NCBI GenBank assembly: GCA_022736495.1
Contig: DZCR01000001.1
Span: forward strand, 36,726 to 100,725
Origin: Desulfobacca acetoxidans
GTDB taxonomy: Bacteria > Desulfobacterota > Desulfobaccia > Desulfobaccales > 0-14-0-80-60-11
Reading direction: 5' to 3'
Length of the DNA stretch: 64,000 nucleotides
Numbering within the stretch: position 1 is the first letter of the stretch; every line of letters begins with the position of its first letter. Below the pieces are notes generated by a model. The model searched no databases, was not told the DNA's origin, and saw only the letters and a list, made by a program, of their open reading frames with translations. This document shows positions 1 through 7,833 of the stretch, one piece after another. The position numbers and the translations under genes were made by a program.

Positions 1-153
1 CGGCAACGCGGCAGCTACATCATCTTGACCAAGCATGGTCACATCGCCACCCTCTCCATCCCCGATCATACATATGTCGCTCGCGGTACTTTGCGTAGCC
101 TCATTGCCCGAGCCGGGATATCTTTGGAAGAATTCTTAGAACCCCTAACTTAA
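1..153 (+). CDS. hicA: HicA-family mRNA interferase toxin, C-terminal part (truncated by window edge)
   Basis: Only the last 50 codons lie in the window. They read R-G-S-Y-I-I-L-T-K, then S-I-P-D-H and A-R-G-T-L-R-S-L-I-A-R-A-G, and end E-E-F-L-E-P-L-T with a TAA stop. This is the usual C-terminal half of HicA (YcfA-like) toxins, small double-stranded-RNA-binding-fold proteins that cleave mRNA and are held inactive by HicB. The catalytic histidine of HicA normally sits in the segment just upstream of this fragment, so it cannot be checked. No HicB gene follows; the next gene is convergent. A HicB, if present, would have to be upstream of the window. The family call is fairly secure for a fragment; activity is unknown. 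Confidence 0.72.
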   Translation, partial: RQRGSYIILTKHGHIATLSIPDHTYVARGTLRSLIARAGISLEEFLEPLT

Positions 154-164
154 TGCAGATGTCT

Positions 165-911
165 TCAATCTACATTTCTTGGTCTATAAATCATCTGCAT
201 AGGTAGGCCTCGATCATCGAATTCCGGCGGGTTAGGCAGGCAACTCAAAGCACCAGGGCCTGTAAAAGCAGTAATGGCAGCCACTAAAGCGTCGAGGATG
301 TCATCTTTTGCCACATCTCTTCTCCGGTAATTACTAAGAGCATATGAGACAATTGCGGCTGTATCGGGATGACAAGATTTTAAGACTTGGAAGCGCTCTT
401 TAAATCCTTCGGCGTGCTTTTTATTGTGCTGCATAGGATTCCCGGCAAAAGCCCAAAAACATAACTCAGGGTGGATTTCTTTTACGCATGATAAAGCAGA
501 TCGATTTCTTTCAATAAATTTATCCATTTCCCGAATCTTTGGAATTATCCCCCATGTCATAGGAGATATGCGAGTCCCCGTTCGCCGTTCATTAATTTCG
601 TTAGCTTCATAATAAGTCGCCGCATAAACTGCTTTGCGGCAGGGAACCCGAAACACGCTCGATGCCCTTGGGGGACGAACTATTCTCCTTGCCTCTTTAT
701 CACAACGACGCTCTAAGCCCCCTTCTTCTTTAATTCCAATGGGAATGTCAATAAGGATTACAGAAGCTTTTTTAAACTTCCTCCATAATTCGCTAATATT
801 TTGGAAAACCTCCGTTTGCCATTGATTTTTCCCGACAATGAGAATAGCAAACCAACCTGTCTTGCATCCATCTGCTCCCACATAGAACGGTTTATTTTCA
901 AAATCCAGCAT
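165..911 (-). CDS. DUF429 family protein (predicted RNase H-fold nuclease)
   Basis: This 248-residue protein carries the conserved blocks of DUF429: an N-terminal V-G-A-D-G-C-K-T-G-W strand with an acidic residue, then I-D-I-P-I-G, R-C-D-K-E-A-R-R, S-S-V-F-R-V-P-C-R, E-I-H-P-E-L-C-F-W-A-F, and a C-terminal D-D-I-L-D-A-L-V-A-A acidic helix. The family is predicted to adopt a RuvC/RNase H-like fold with acidic metal-binding residues, but no reaction has been firmly assigned. The start ATG has an AGGGG element just upstream. The gene is convergent with the hicA fragment, leaving only 11 bases between the stops, and codirectional with the phosphatase gene that precedes it in transcription. Local sequence is somewhat AT-richer than the genes to its right. 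The family call is good; substrate and role are unknown. Confidence 0.8.
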   Translation of the reverse strand: MLDFENKPFYVGADGCKTGWFAILIVGKNQWQTEVFQNISELWRKFKKASVILIDIPIGIKEEGGLERRCDKEARRIVRPPRASSVFRVPCRKAVYAATYYEANEINERRTGTRISPMTWGIIPKIREMDKFIERNRSALSCVKEIHPELCFWAFAGNPMQHNKKHAEGFKERFQVLKSCHPDTAAIVSYALSNYRRRDVAKDDILDALVAAITAFTGPGALSCLPNPPEFDDRGLPMQMIYRPRNVD

Positions 912-938
912 AGAACCCCTGTTTACTATGGCTATTCG

Positions 939-1772
939 TTATAGGCAATATATTAATTCAGAATGCAACCCCCCATTACTCACCACAATATTAGGCGCGA
1001 AGATGTCGTAGTCGCCCCCATCAAAAGTAGTAATCTCCCCCCCGGCCTCTGTGACAATGACCACCCCCGCGGCGGTATCCCAGGGTTTCAGGTTTTCTTC
1101 GAAGTAGCCGTCGAAGCGGCCGCAGGCGATGTAGCTCATATCCAGGGCCGCAGAGCCGGCCCGGCGCAACCCTTGAGAAGCCGCCACCACCCGGCCTAAG
1201 CGGGCCATGGTCTTGGGTATGCGCTCCCGGATGTCGTAGGGAAACCCGGTGGCGATGAGGGCCCGGTCCATCCGGGCGGTATCGGAGACCCGGATGGGTT
1301 GACCGTTGCAGGTGGCCCCCCCGCCCCTTCTCCCCTCGAAGAGCTCATCCCGCATGGGGTCGTAGACCACCCCGTATTCCAGCACCCCGTCGGCTTCACA
1401 GGCGATGGACACGCAGAACGCCGGAATCCCGTGGGCGAAATTGACGGTGCCGTCCAGGGGGTCGATGATCCAACGGCACGTCGGCGGCGCGTCGGCTTCC
1501 CAGGCCAGACCGGGGGGGCCAATCTCCTGGGCAGCCGGGGGCGTCTGCCCCACCTCCCCCTCCCTTGCCGTTTCCTCCGCCAGAAAACCATGGTCCGGAA
1601 AGGCTTGGCGGATCATGCCGATGATGATTTCCTGGCATTGGTAATCCGTTTCGGTCACCGGGTCGATGGCCCCCTTCATGATAATCTCATGGGGTTGCTC
1701 GTAATTTAAGCGCATCACCGCGCCCGCGGCCAGCGCCGCTTGCCGCCCGATCTGGGCGATTTTGTCCATCAT
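939..1772 (-). CDS. Inositol monophosphatase family phosphatase
   Basis: This 277-residue protein has the Li-sensitive metal-dependent phosphatase signature: the Glu pair near residues 66-67 (L-A-E-E-T-A), W-I-I-D-P-L-D-G-T at 101-109 followed by N-F-A-H-G-I-P, and W-D-T-A-A-G at 231-236 with a downstream E-A-G-G. All metal ligands expected for IMPase/SuhB are present. Residues 70-97 form an insertion rich in Pro and Gly between the first two motifs that is longer than in the standard enzyme. Known members hydrolyse myo-inositol-1-phosphate, fructose-1,6-bisphosphate or PAP, or act as NusA-linked SuhB; the sequence alone does not choose among them. The start is the first of two adjacent ATGs, with AAGGAAA about 8 bases upstream. 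Confidence 0.88.
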   Translation of the reverse strand: MMDKIAQIGRQAALAAGAVMRLNYEQPHEIIMKGAIDPVTETDYQCQEIIIGMIRQAFPDHGFLAEETAREGEVGQTPPAAQEIGPPGLAWEADAPPTCRWIIDPLDGTVNFAHGIPAFCVSIACEADGVLEYGVVYDPMRDELFEGRRGGGATCNGQPIRVSDTARMDRALIATGFPYDIRERIPKTMARLGRVVAASQGLRRAGSAALDMSYIACGRFDGYFEENLKPWDTAAGVVIVTEAGGEITTFDGGDYDIFAPNIVVSNGGLHSELIYCL

Positions 1773-1791
1773 CTGCTTTCCTTGTTTTCCA

Positions 1792-1836
1792 GTTCAAAGT
1801 TCGAGGTTCGAGGTTCTAAAACTTTGAACTTTGAAC
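1792..1836. repeat. Intergenic inverted repeat of GTTCAAAGTT type
   Basis: Between the phosphatase and PPC-domain genes a left arm GTTCAAAGTT (1792-1801) is followed by two copies of a TCGAGGTTCG-like unit and then by the complementary arm AACTTTGAAC, present twice in overlapping register (1820-1829 and 1827-1836). It can fold into a stem of about 10 bp. A related AAACTTTGAACTTTT string lies near 60694, so this is probably a dispersed intergenic element. No T-run follows on either strand, so a terminator function is not supported. Confidence 0.5.
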
Positions 1837-1865
1837 CCTTTGATAACTATTACTAAACAATCCCA

Positions 1866-2324
1866 TTATTTTTTCTCCGGCCCCACCGTCAGCAACTGAA
1901 ACCCGGTCTCCGGGTCTTTCCGGCGCAGGGCAGCGGTCCCGACAATCTCCAGCACGACAACCTCGCCCACCAGCCAGACGTCCATCCCGGCCCGGGTGCA
2001 GCCCACGGTGGCCCGGCCTTCCCGGCCCGAGGCGGCGTGCATGTGGAGCACCGGTGCGCCTTTCTCGTCGGGGAAGAGCGTGCCCACCGCCAAAACCTCC
2101 TGGGACCCCCGGAGCATATGGATAAGCGGCACCACGGCATCAACGCGGTCGGCATCGGGGCCCACCACCACCTTGCTGCCGCTGGCGGCGCCGCCCAGGT
2201 AAAAGGCCAAGGCGTGGGTAAGATTCTGCTCCCAAGCAAAGGCCTCCAGGGTGTCGTTGAGACGCTCCCCGTCCTCCAGTCTCAGCACAAAGACTCGTCC
2301 CATCCTGCCTTCGGTGTAGTGCAT
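1866..2324 (-). CDS. PPC/DUF296 domain protein
   Basis: A single-domain 152-residue protein of the PPC (DUF296) family. It shows the characteristic opening R-V-F-V-L-R-L-E-D-G-E, a central G-S-Q-E-V-L-A-V-G-T-L segment and the conserved L-H-M-H-A-A-S-G motif, followed by the G-x-V-W-L-V-G-E-V strand. In plants this domain follows AT-hooks. Bacterial members are usually stand-alone, form trimers, and have a conserved His cluster that may bind a metal; their function is unsettled and is often guessed as DNA binding. No AT-hook is present here. The ATG is preceded by GGGAGA at proper distance. It is codirectional with the phosphatase gene downstream, separated by the inverted repeat. Confidence 0.82.
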   Translation of the reverse strand: MHYTEGRMGRVFVLRLEDGERLNDTLEAFAWEQNLTHALAFYLGGAASGSKVVVGPDADRVDAVVPLIHMLRGSQEVLAVGTLFPDEKGAPVLHMHAASGREGRATVGCTRAGMDVWLVGEVVVLEIVGTAALRRKDPETGFQLLTVGPEKK

Positions 2325-2422
2325 AATGTCTCCCTTCAGATGATCAGGGCGGACACAGGTCCACCTCTACAACTTATCATATTAAGGACAACCGTATTAG
2401 CCTTAGATTTATTTCTCAATGC

Positions 2423-3145
2423 TTACTTTTTCTTGGCCTTACCGGCTGCTTTCTTCCTTGGCGCGGTTTTGGCATTAACCGGGGCCGCAGCCATGCTCAC
2501 GGGCGTGAACAGGTTGACCGTGAGCAGGCCCATAAAGAAGCCCCCCAGGTGGGCCATCCAGGCCACCGCGCCGCCGCTGCGCAGGCCGTAGAATTGCAGC
2601 GCCAGCCATAGTCCCAACCAGACAAAAGCGGGGATGTACACCGCCTCCGGGCGCAACCGCCAGAAAACAATGGTGCAGATGGGAGACTTGGGCAGCCGGA
2701 TCAGATAACCGCCCAAGACCCCGGCGATGGCGCCGCTGGCGCCGATCAGGGGCGCAGCCAGGCTGGAGGCCGCCAGCACGTGAAAGATGCAGGCGAAAAA
2801 ACCGCAAAACAGGTAAAAACTGAGAAACCGAACGTGCCCCAGGTCATCTTCCAGGGCTTCCCCAAAGACCCAGAGAAACCACATGTTGCCGATAAGGTGC
2901 ACCCAGCCGGCGTGGAGGAAGAGGGAGCTGAACATGGTGGGCAATAGGCCCAAAGACTGGCGGAAGCTCAGGACCTTGAGGCGGCTCAGCTTGGAGGCTA
3001 CTGCGCCCTTATGATAAAACAGATCCGTCGTGGCGTCGGAGCCGATGTGCAGTTGATAGAGAAAAACTGCCAGATTGACGGCGATCAGGCCCAGAGTGAT
3101 CCAAGGCCACCGGCGTTGGGCCGGCGCCCCGCGCACGGGAATCAT
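2423..3145 (-). CDS. Rhomboid family intramembrane serine protease
   Basis: This 240-residue polytopic protein has the rhomboid catalytic dyad: Ser137 in G-A-S-G-A-I-A-G and His199 in W-M-A-H-L-G-G. The conserved H-x-x-x-N of the second helix is also there (His83 and Asn87 in H-L-I-G-N-M-W-F). About six hydrophobic helices are visible, beginning at residues 15-32 after a short basic N-terminus. The C-terminal 30 residues are rich in Ala, Pro and Lys and should lie in the cytoplasm. Rhomboids cleave single-pass membrane proteins within or near the bilayer. The substrate cannot be told from context. No strong ribosome-binding site precedes the ATG. Confidence 0.92.
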   Translation of the reverse strand: MIPVRGAPAQRRWPWITLGLIAVNLAVFLYQLHIGSDATTDLFYHKGAVASKLSRLKVLSFRQSLGLLPTMFSSLFLHAGWVHLIGNMWFLWVFGEALEDDLGHVRFLSFYLFCGFFACIFHVLAASSLAAPLIGASGAIAGVLGGYLIRLPKSPICTIVFWRLRPEAVYIPAFVWLGLWLALQFYGLRSGGAVAWMAHLGGFFMGLLTVNLFTPVSMAAAPVNAKTAPRKKAAGKAKKK

Positions 3146-3225
3146 GCCGCGGCTCCGGGCTGATTAATCGAGGCTTCTAATCGGTGGTTTTTGTCCACCC
3201 TGACCCTGCGGGAAATCCCCTCTAT

Positions 3226-3245
3226 CCCCCTTTTTTCAAAGGGGG
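3226..3245. repeat. CCCCCTTT/AAAGGGGG hairpin in the rhomboid-miaB intergenic region
   Basis: The 299-base gap between the divergent rhomboid and miaB genes holds a short perfect inverted repeat, CCCCCTTT then 4 bases then AAAGGGGG, within a C/G-tract-rich stretch (roughly 3200-3260). Strings of this kind recur in intergenic DNA of many Desulfobacterota, but only one copy is seen here. The rest of the gap must contain the two divergent promoters. I see no convincing -35/-10 pair and no open reading frame with coding character. Confidence 0.4.
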
Positions 3246-3444
3246 GAACCCGGCAGGGTTGTTGGAGTGCGGCGCGGTTTGCGATGGCCATCATAGTTCT
3301 CTGGGCAAGACTCCTTCTCCTGGCGGCAGGGTAGGGAATGAAGCTCCTGGCCTTTGCCAGGCGCATTGTACTCCAATGCCCCGGAGCTGTCCAGAGCCGG
3401 AAAGTTGAGTTGACAAGGGGGGGAGTTTCTAATAAATAGAATAC

Positions 3445-4785
3445 ATGGTTGGGGCGCAAAGGAAACTGTATATCCGGACGTTTGGCTGCCAAATGAACGT
3501 GGCCGATTCCGAGCTTATGGCCCAGGTTTTGGGCCGGGAGTATGCCCTGACGCCCCATGCCGAAGACGCCGACCTCTATCTGATCAACACCTGCGCCATT
3601 CGCCGCAAATCCGAAGAGAAGGTCCGGAGCCTTTTGGGAAGCTTAAAATCCCTGAAGCTCAGGCGGCCTCAACTGATCCTGGGCGTGGGCGGCTGCGTTG
3701 CGCAACAGGAAGGCGAGCGGCTGCTGGCCTTTGCCCCCCACCTCAACCTGGTGTTTGGCACCCAGGGCGTTTACCGGCTGCCGGAACTGGTGCGCCGGGC
3801 CTCATTGGGCGAACGGCCGGTGGACGTAGCCCTGGAGCGGGAAATCCCGGATTTGCCCCATTACGGCTGGTCGCCGGGGAAGGTTCAGTCCATGGTGACC
3901 ATCATGCAGGGCTGCGATAATTTTTGCACTTATTGTGTCGTCCCCTATGTGCGAGGTCGGGAGCACAGCCGGGCCCCCGAGGCCATTCTGGACGAGGTCG
4001 CCGCTTTTCTAGCCGCCGGCGGCAAAGAAGTGACCCTCCTGGGCCAGAACGTTAATTCCTACGGCCGGGGCTTGGCTGCGTCCATCACCTTTCCCCAGTT
4101 GCTGCAGCGTCTCGATGGGCTGCCGGGACTTGATCGCCTGCGGTTCGCGACGTCTCATCCCCGGGACCTTTCTCCTGCGCTGATCAGCTCTTTCGGCCAG
4201 TTGCCGACCCTGTGCGAGCATCTTCACCTGCCGGTGCAATCCGGAGCCAACCGCATCTTGAAGAAGATGAACCGGGGTTACACCCGGGAAGAATACCTGA
4301 GGAAAGTTGCGGCTTTGCGCCAGGCCTGTCCCGATATCGCGCTCACCACGGATCTCATCGTGGGTTTTCCGGGAGAGACGGCAGCGGACTTCAAGCAGAC
4401 CCTTGAGCTGATGCGGGAAGCTGGGTTTGACCAGGCCTTTTCTTTCAAATATTCCCCCCGCCCCCAAACCCCGGCGGCGACCTTTCCCGATCAGGTGTCG
4501 GAAGACATCAAAACCGAGCGCTTAATTGAGCTGCAAGCCTTACAGGATGAACACACCATGCGGTCCCATGTCCGCCTGGTGGGCCAGGAGCAGGAAGTGC
4601 TGGTGGAAGGCAAAAGTAAGCGTTCCCGCGAGGAGTTGTGCGGGCGACTCCGGAGTAATCAGGTCGTCAACTTCATCGGACCCCCGGAATTACTGGGATG
4701 TCTGACCCGGGTGGCCATAACCGCGGCGCACCCCCATTCTTTGAAGGGCCGGTGGCTAAAGCCTGCGTCCACTTCGTCAACGTAG
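3445..4785 (+). CDS. miaB: tRNA-2-methylthio-N6-dimethylallyladenosine synthase MiaB
   Basis: MiaB is a radical SAM methylthiotransferase that adds the 2-methylthio group to i6A37 of tRNAs reading UNN codons. The 446-residue product has the complete architecture. The UPF0004 domain carries Cys14 (T-F-G-C-Q-M-N), Cys50 (I-N-T-C-A-I-R) and Cys84 (G-G-C-V-A-Q-Q), which bind the auxiliary 4Fe-4S cluster. The radical SAM motif is C157-x3-C161-x2-C164 (G-C-D-N-F-C-T-Y-C), followed by V-R-G-R-E-H-S-R. The C-terminal 70 residues form a TRAM domain. The T-C-A-I-R-R-K-S-E-E-K segment favours MiaB over RimO or MtaB. It is followed after 36 bases by the bifunctional nuclease gene, a common pairing in this group. 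Confidence 0.96.
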   Translation: MVGAQRKLYIRTFGCQMNVADSELMAQVLGREYALTPHAEDADLYLINTCAIRRKSEEKVRSLLGSLKSLKLRRPQLILGVGGCVAQQEGERLLAFAPHLNLVFGTQGVYRLPELVRRASLGERPVDVALEREIPDLPHYGWSPGKVQSMVTIMQGCDNFCTYCVVPYVRGREHSRAPEAILDEVAAFLAAGGKEVTLLGQNVNSYGRGLAASITFPQLLQRLDGLPGLDRLRFATSHPRDLSPALISSFGQLPTLCEHLHLPVQSGANRILKKMNRGYTREEYLRKVAALRQACPDIALTTDLIVGFPGETAADFKQTLELMREAGFDQAFSFKYSPRPQTPAATFPDQVSEDIKTERLIELQALQDEHTMRSHVRLVGQEQEVLVEGKSKRSREELCGRLRSNQVVNFIGPPELLGCLTRVAITAAHPHSLKGRWLKPASTSST

Positions 4786-4821
4786 GGAGGAGGAGCTGAG
4801 GGCATTCCCCAGGGAGGCACC

Positions 4822-5319
4822 ATGTTAAGAGAAATGACGGTTTCCGGCTTGACCATCGACCCTTTCACCAACAGTCCCATCATGATCCTGAAAGATGTGG
4901 ATTCGGACAAAGCCGTGCCCATCTGGATCGGGTTGTTGGAGGCCACCGCGATTGCCAGTGAGTTGGAGAACATCAAATTCTCCCGTCCCATGACTCATGA
5001 TCTGTTGAAAAATATCATGGAGCTTATGGAGACCTCGGTGACCAAGGTGGAGGTCACCGACCTGCGGGATAACACCTACTTTGCCCTCATCTATCTCATC
5101 CGGGATGGCCAGGAAATCAGCATCGACGCCCGGCCCAGCGACGCCATTGCCTTGGCCTTGCGCACTAAGGCCCCCATCTTCGTGGCCGACGTGGTGATTC
5201 AAAAGGCGCGGCGGGTTGACCTGAGCGCCAAGGAGGCCATCACTACCGAAGACGCCAAGAAGTGGACCGAGGTGCTGGAAGGCCTGGACCCGGACGATTT
5301 TGGCAAGTATAAGATGTAG
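4822..5319 (+). CDS. Bifunctional nuclease family (DUF151) protein
   Basis: This 165-residue protein matches the BFN/DUF151 family: L-D-P-F-T-N-S-P-I-M-I-L-type opening, L-P-I-W-I-G-like segment (V-P-I-W-I-G-L-L-E-A), a central R-P-S-D-A-I-A-L-A-L-R block with the preceding Asp, and a C-terminal acidic tail. Members have a conserved acidic and Arg-rich surface. A homologue from plants was reported to have RNase and DNase activity, and a mycobacterial structure is known, but the bacterial role is unclear. GGGAGG lies 6 bases before the ATG. It starts 36 bases after miaB and probably shares its transcript. After the stop comes a pyrimidine-rich stretch (TTTCTCTCTTTTCTCTC). Confidence 0.88.
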   Translation: MLREMTVSGLTIDPFTNSPIMILKDVDSDKAVPIWIGLLEATAIASELENIKFSRPMTHDLLKNIMELMETSVTKVEVTDLRDNTYFALIYLIRDGQEISIDARPSDAIALALRTKAPIFVADVVIQKARRVDLSAKEAITTEDAKKWTEVLEGLDPDDFGKYKM

Positions 5320-5476
5320 TTTTCTCTCTTTTCTCTCTTCTGTTGCCGTAAGTAACCAGAGCGGGAGAGAAACTGCCTTTTCCATGCATATCGGCAACGG
5401 AGGACTCCCATAATCCCCAAAACTACCTAAACCCTGCCTTTAAGAACAGAAACCAGAAAATAGGAAAGACAAAACC

Positions 5477-6130
5477 TTGATAGACCTCCATACCCATTCC
5501 CTGTATAGCGACGGAGAACTACTGCCGACGGAGTTATGGCGCCGGGCCCAGGTCAAAGGCTACCGCTATCTCGGCATTACCGACCACGTCGACGCCTCGA
5601 ACTTCGAGGTGGTCTTCGCCCGGCTGCGAACTGCGGCCTTGAGCCTCAACCGGGGCGACTACCCGGTTCTTATCCCCGGTCTGGAGTTCACCCACCTGCC
5701 CCCGGCCCTCATTGCCCCTTTGACCGCCCAGGCCCGGGCGTTAGGGGTGCCCCTCATCGTGGTCCACGGCGAGACCCTGGCCGAACCGGTGGCCCCGGGG
5801 ACCAACCGGGCCGCCATCGAAGCCGACATCGACATCTTATCCCACCCCGGCCTCATCACCCTGGAGGAAGCCGCCCTGGCCCGAGAGCGGGGTATCTTCC
5901 TGGAACTGTCCGCCCGCAAAGGCCATGCCTTAGCCAACGGCCACGTGGCCCGGATGGCCCTGGAGGTGGGCGCTTCCCTCCTGGTCAACACCGACTCCCA
6001 CGGCCCCTCGGATCTCATCACCCGGCAGCAGGCCGAGCGCATTGCCCGGGGCGCAGGACTCAGAGAGCCCGCAGTCCAAACCCTCTTCGCCGACGCCGAA
6101 GCCCTGGCCCGCCGCCTGGCGGAGATCTAG
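5477..6130 (+). CDS. PHP-domain phosphoesterase (histidinol-phosphatase-like)
   Basis: This 217-residue PHP protein begins with I-D-L-H-T-H-S-L-Y-S-D-G-E (the H-x-H metal motif), continues with L-G-I-T-D-H-V-D-A, P-G-L-E-F-T-H, V-V-H-G-E-T, I-D-I-L-S-H-P-G and ends with the second metal cluster L-L-V-N-T-D-S-H-G. The set of His and Asp ligands for a trinuclear metal centre is complete. PHP enzymes hydrolyse phosphoesters such as histidinol phosphate or nucleotide 3'-phosphates. Small stand-alone forms like this one are often annotated histidinol phosphatase without proof. The start is TTG at 5477, since the ATG-less reading frame places the H-x-H motif at residues 4-6, where the family has it. 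Confidence 0.85.
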   Translation: MIDLHTHSLYSDGELLPTELWRRAQVKGYRYLGITDHVDASNFEVVFARLRTAALSLNRGDYPVLIPGLEFTHLPPALIAPLTAQARALGVPLIVVHGETLAEPVAPGTNRAAIEADIDILSHPGLITLEEAALARERGIFLELSARKGHALANGHVARMALEVGASLLVNTDSHGPSDLITRQQAERIARGAGLREPAVQTLFADAEALARRLAEI

Positions 6131-6211
6131 GACAGAGAAACACGAGAAAGAATCGGGGGAAGCCTGCTTTTTCTTAAAAGCCAGGTTCCCCCAAACCCCC
6201 TCCTGGATAAA

Positions 6212-6237
6212 TTGACATTATTCCCTTCTGGTATAAC
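6212..6237 (+). promoter_or_regulatory. Possible sigma-70 promoter upstream of the ComF-family gene
   Basis: TTGACA (6212-6217) is followed by TATAAC (6232-6237) at 14 bases, or by TAACAA (6234-6239) at 16 bases, in an AT-rich stretch about 90 bases before the ATG of the ComF-like gene. The -35 box is perfect. The spacing for the better -10 is short, so the exact -10 is uncertain. Confidence 0.35.
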
Positions 6238-6327
6238 AATATGGATGCCGCACCATCTTGCGATGGAATTGTTGGAAGTATTTAACTCATTGACAATTCT
6301 TCCTAGTTCCATTAACACTTAATTCCA

Positions 6328-7077
6328 ATGAACCCGGCTGATACTTCTGCATTGGGGTGGCTTAAACACTCCGCCTGTTCCATCCTGGAATTCTTCCTGC
6401 CCCGGCTCTGTCTCTTCTGCGGCGCGGCGGTGGGGGAGGAGGCGGAAGTCGCAGTCTGTCCGGAGTGCGAGGGTAAGATCGTGTGGGTGGAGAGCCCCTT
6501 GTGCACTCGCTGCGGGGCGGTGTTTGCCTCCCGGGACGGGGCCGATCGCGTCTGCGGCGACTGCCAGGCCGACCCGCCGCCCTTTACCCGGGCCCGAGCC
6601 GCGACCATTTATGACGGCGCCGCCGCCCAAGCCATCAAGCGTTTCAAGTTTACCCGCCAGATGCCCTATCTCCCGGTAATGCAGCATTGGCTGCAGCGTC
6701 CCCTGTGCCTGGAGTTGGTGGCGGACGCAGACTTGATTGTCCCCGTGCCTCTCCACCCCAAGCGCCTGAAACAGCGCGGCTTCAACCAGGCCCTGCTTCT
6801 GGCCAAAGCCTTTCCCCAGATCCCCATGGGCAGGGAAGCGGTGGTCCGGGTGCGCCACACCGCGCCCCAGGTTGAACTCAAGCCCAAAGAGCGCCGGGAC
6901 AACGTCAAGGGCGCCTTTGCGGTGCCCGACCCAGCCCTGGTGCAAGGTAAGAACGTCCTGCTCCTTGATGACGTCTATACCACCGGAGCCACGGTCCGGG
7001 AATGCGCCAGGGTCTTGCTCAAGGCCGGCGCTTGCCGGGTGGACGTCCTCACCGTGGCCCGGGTGAAACATGATTGA
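6328..7077 (+). CDS. ComF family phosphoribosyltransferase-fold protein
   Basis: A 249-residue ComF-like protein. The N-terminal 75 residues hold a zinc-ribbon type cluster (C-L-F-C-G, C-P-E-C, C-T-R-C-G, C-G-D-C), and the C-terminal part is a type I phosphoribosyltransferase domain with the PRPP-binding loop V-L-L-L-D-D-V-Y-T-T-G-A-T. An R-G-F-N-Q-A block and the R-R-D-N-V-K-G-A-F segment typical of ComF precede it. In competent bacteria ComF (with the ComFA helicase) supports DNA uptake; in others the role is unknown and the enzymatic activity unproven. No ComFA or other competence gene is nearby. There is no clear ribosome-binding site before the ATG. Confidence 0.88.
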   Translation: MNPADTSALGWLKHSACSILEFFLPRLCLFCGAAVGEEAEVAVCPECEGKIVWVESPLCTRCGAVFASRDGADRVCGDCQADPPPFTRARAATIYDGAAAQAIKRFKFTRQMPYLPVMQHWLQRPLCLELVADADLIVPVPLHPKRLKQRGFNQALLLAKAFPQIPMGREAVVRVRHTAPQVELKPKERRDNVKGAFAVPDPALVQGKNVLLLDDVYTTGATVRECARVLLKAGACRVDVLTVARVKHD

Positions 7078-7108
7078 AAAGCAGGGGGAAACGGGGAAAC
7101 AGATGTAG

Positions 7109-7176
7109 GGCGGGCATTGCCCGCCATCGGTGCCCATCTGCACTGCACTTAACCAACCACAGGCGAGACGCCTGTG
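7109..7176. repeat. Pair of REP-like hairpins between comF-like gene and rfaE2
   Basis: Two short perfect inverted repeats lie in the intergenic gap. One is GGCGGGCA-T-TGCCCGCC (7109-7125), preceded by GTA. The other is CACAGGCG-AGA-CGCCTGTG (7158-7176). Both resemble the GTAGGGCGGGC / GGCACAGGCGTCTCGCCTGTG type of intergenic element that is widespread in environmental bacterial genomes. Neither is followed by a T-run. Confidence 0.55.
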
Positions 7177-7205
7177 CCACTGGTCTAATAGGTAATGAGA
7201 CTTTC

Positions 7206-7700
7206 ATGACCGAATGCGCCACCAGCCATAAGGTGATCGCTAAGGAAGCCGCGGCCCTTTGGGTCAAAGGGCTCCAAGGTCAAGGCAAGCTGGCGGTTTT
7301 CACCAACGGCTGCTTCGATCTCCTGCACCGGGGACACGTGGCCTATCTGGAAGAAGCCCGTTCCCTGGGGGATGCCCTCATCGTGGGGGTCAATACCGAC
7401 GCCTCCGCGACCCGCTTGACCAAAGGTCCCGGCCGCCCCTTGACCCCGGAAACCGATCGGGCGCGAGTTTTGGCTGCGTTGGCCTGTGTGGACCGGGTGG
7501 TGCTGTTTGGCGAGGACACGCCTCTGGCGCTCATCACCTTGCTTGCCCCCGACATCCTGGTGAAGGGCGGCGACTACCAGGTCCACGAAATCGTGGGCCG
7601 GGAAGCGGTGGAAGCCCGGGGCGGCAAGGTGTTGTCCCTGCCCTTTCTGCCGGGTTACTCCACCTCCGCCCTTATCGCCCGCATCCGCTCGGGTCGTTAA
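7206..7700 (+). CDS. rfaE2: D-glycero-beta-D-manno-heptose 1-phosphate adenylyltransferase (RfaE2/HldE C-domain type)
   Basis: This 164-residue nucleotidyltransferase activates heptose-1-phosphate with ATP in ADP-heptose synthesis for lipopolysaccharide inner core. The N-terminal motif F-T-N-G-C-F-D-L-L-H-R-G-H-V-A-Y-L-E-E-A-R carries the H-x-G-H of this superfamily, followed by G-V-N-T-D-A-S, K-G-P-G-R-P-L-T and L-V-K-G-G-D-Y. E. coli fuses this domain to a kinase (HldE); here it is a separate gene, as in many deltaproteobacterial genomes, and the HldA-type kinase is not in the window. The open frame extends upstream to 7074 through the repeat hairpins, so the ATG at 7206 is chosen because family similarity starts shortly after it. 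Confidence 0.92.
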   Translation: MTECATSHKVIAKEAAALWVKGLQGQGKLAVFTNGCFDLLHRGHVAYLEEARSLGDALIVGVNTDASATRLTKGPGRPLTPETDRARVLAALACVDRVVLFGEDTPLALITLLAPDILVKGGDYQVHEIVGREAVEARGGKVLSLPFLPGYSTSALIARIRSGR

Positions 7701-7766
7701 GGTAATCGACCTCGACGGGATTCAGGCGCGATAACTTGCACAATATATAAAAATTCCTGAAACGGC

Positions 7767-7796
7767 TTGACTTCCGCGAGGCCGCCGGGAGATATT
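7767..7796 (+). promoter_or_regulatory. Possible promoter for gpmA
   Basis: TTGACT (7767-7772) is separated by 18 bases from GATATT (7791-7796), 38 bases before the gpmA ATG. The -35 matches five of six consensus bases, the -10 is weak. The intergenic gap of 133 bases offers no better pair in this orientation. Confidence 0.3.
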
Positions 7797-7833
7797 TAAA
7801 GCCAATACTGCGAGTCCTCCAGGAGATAAACTG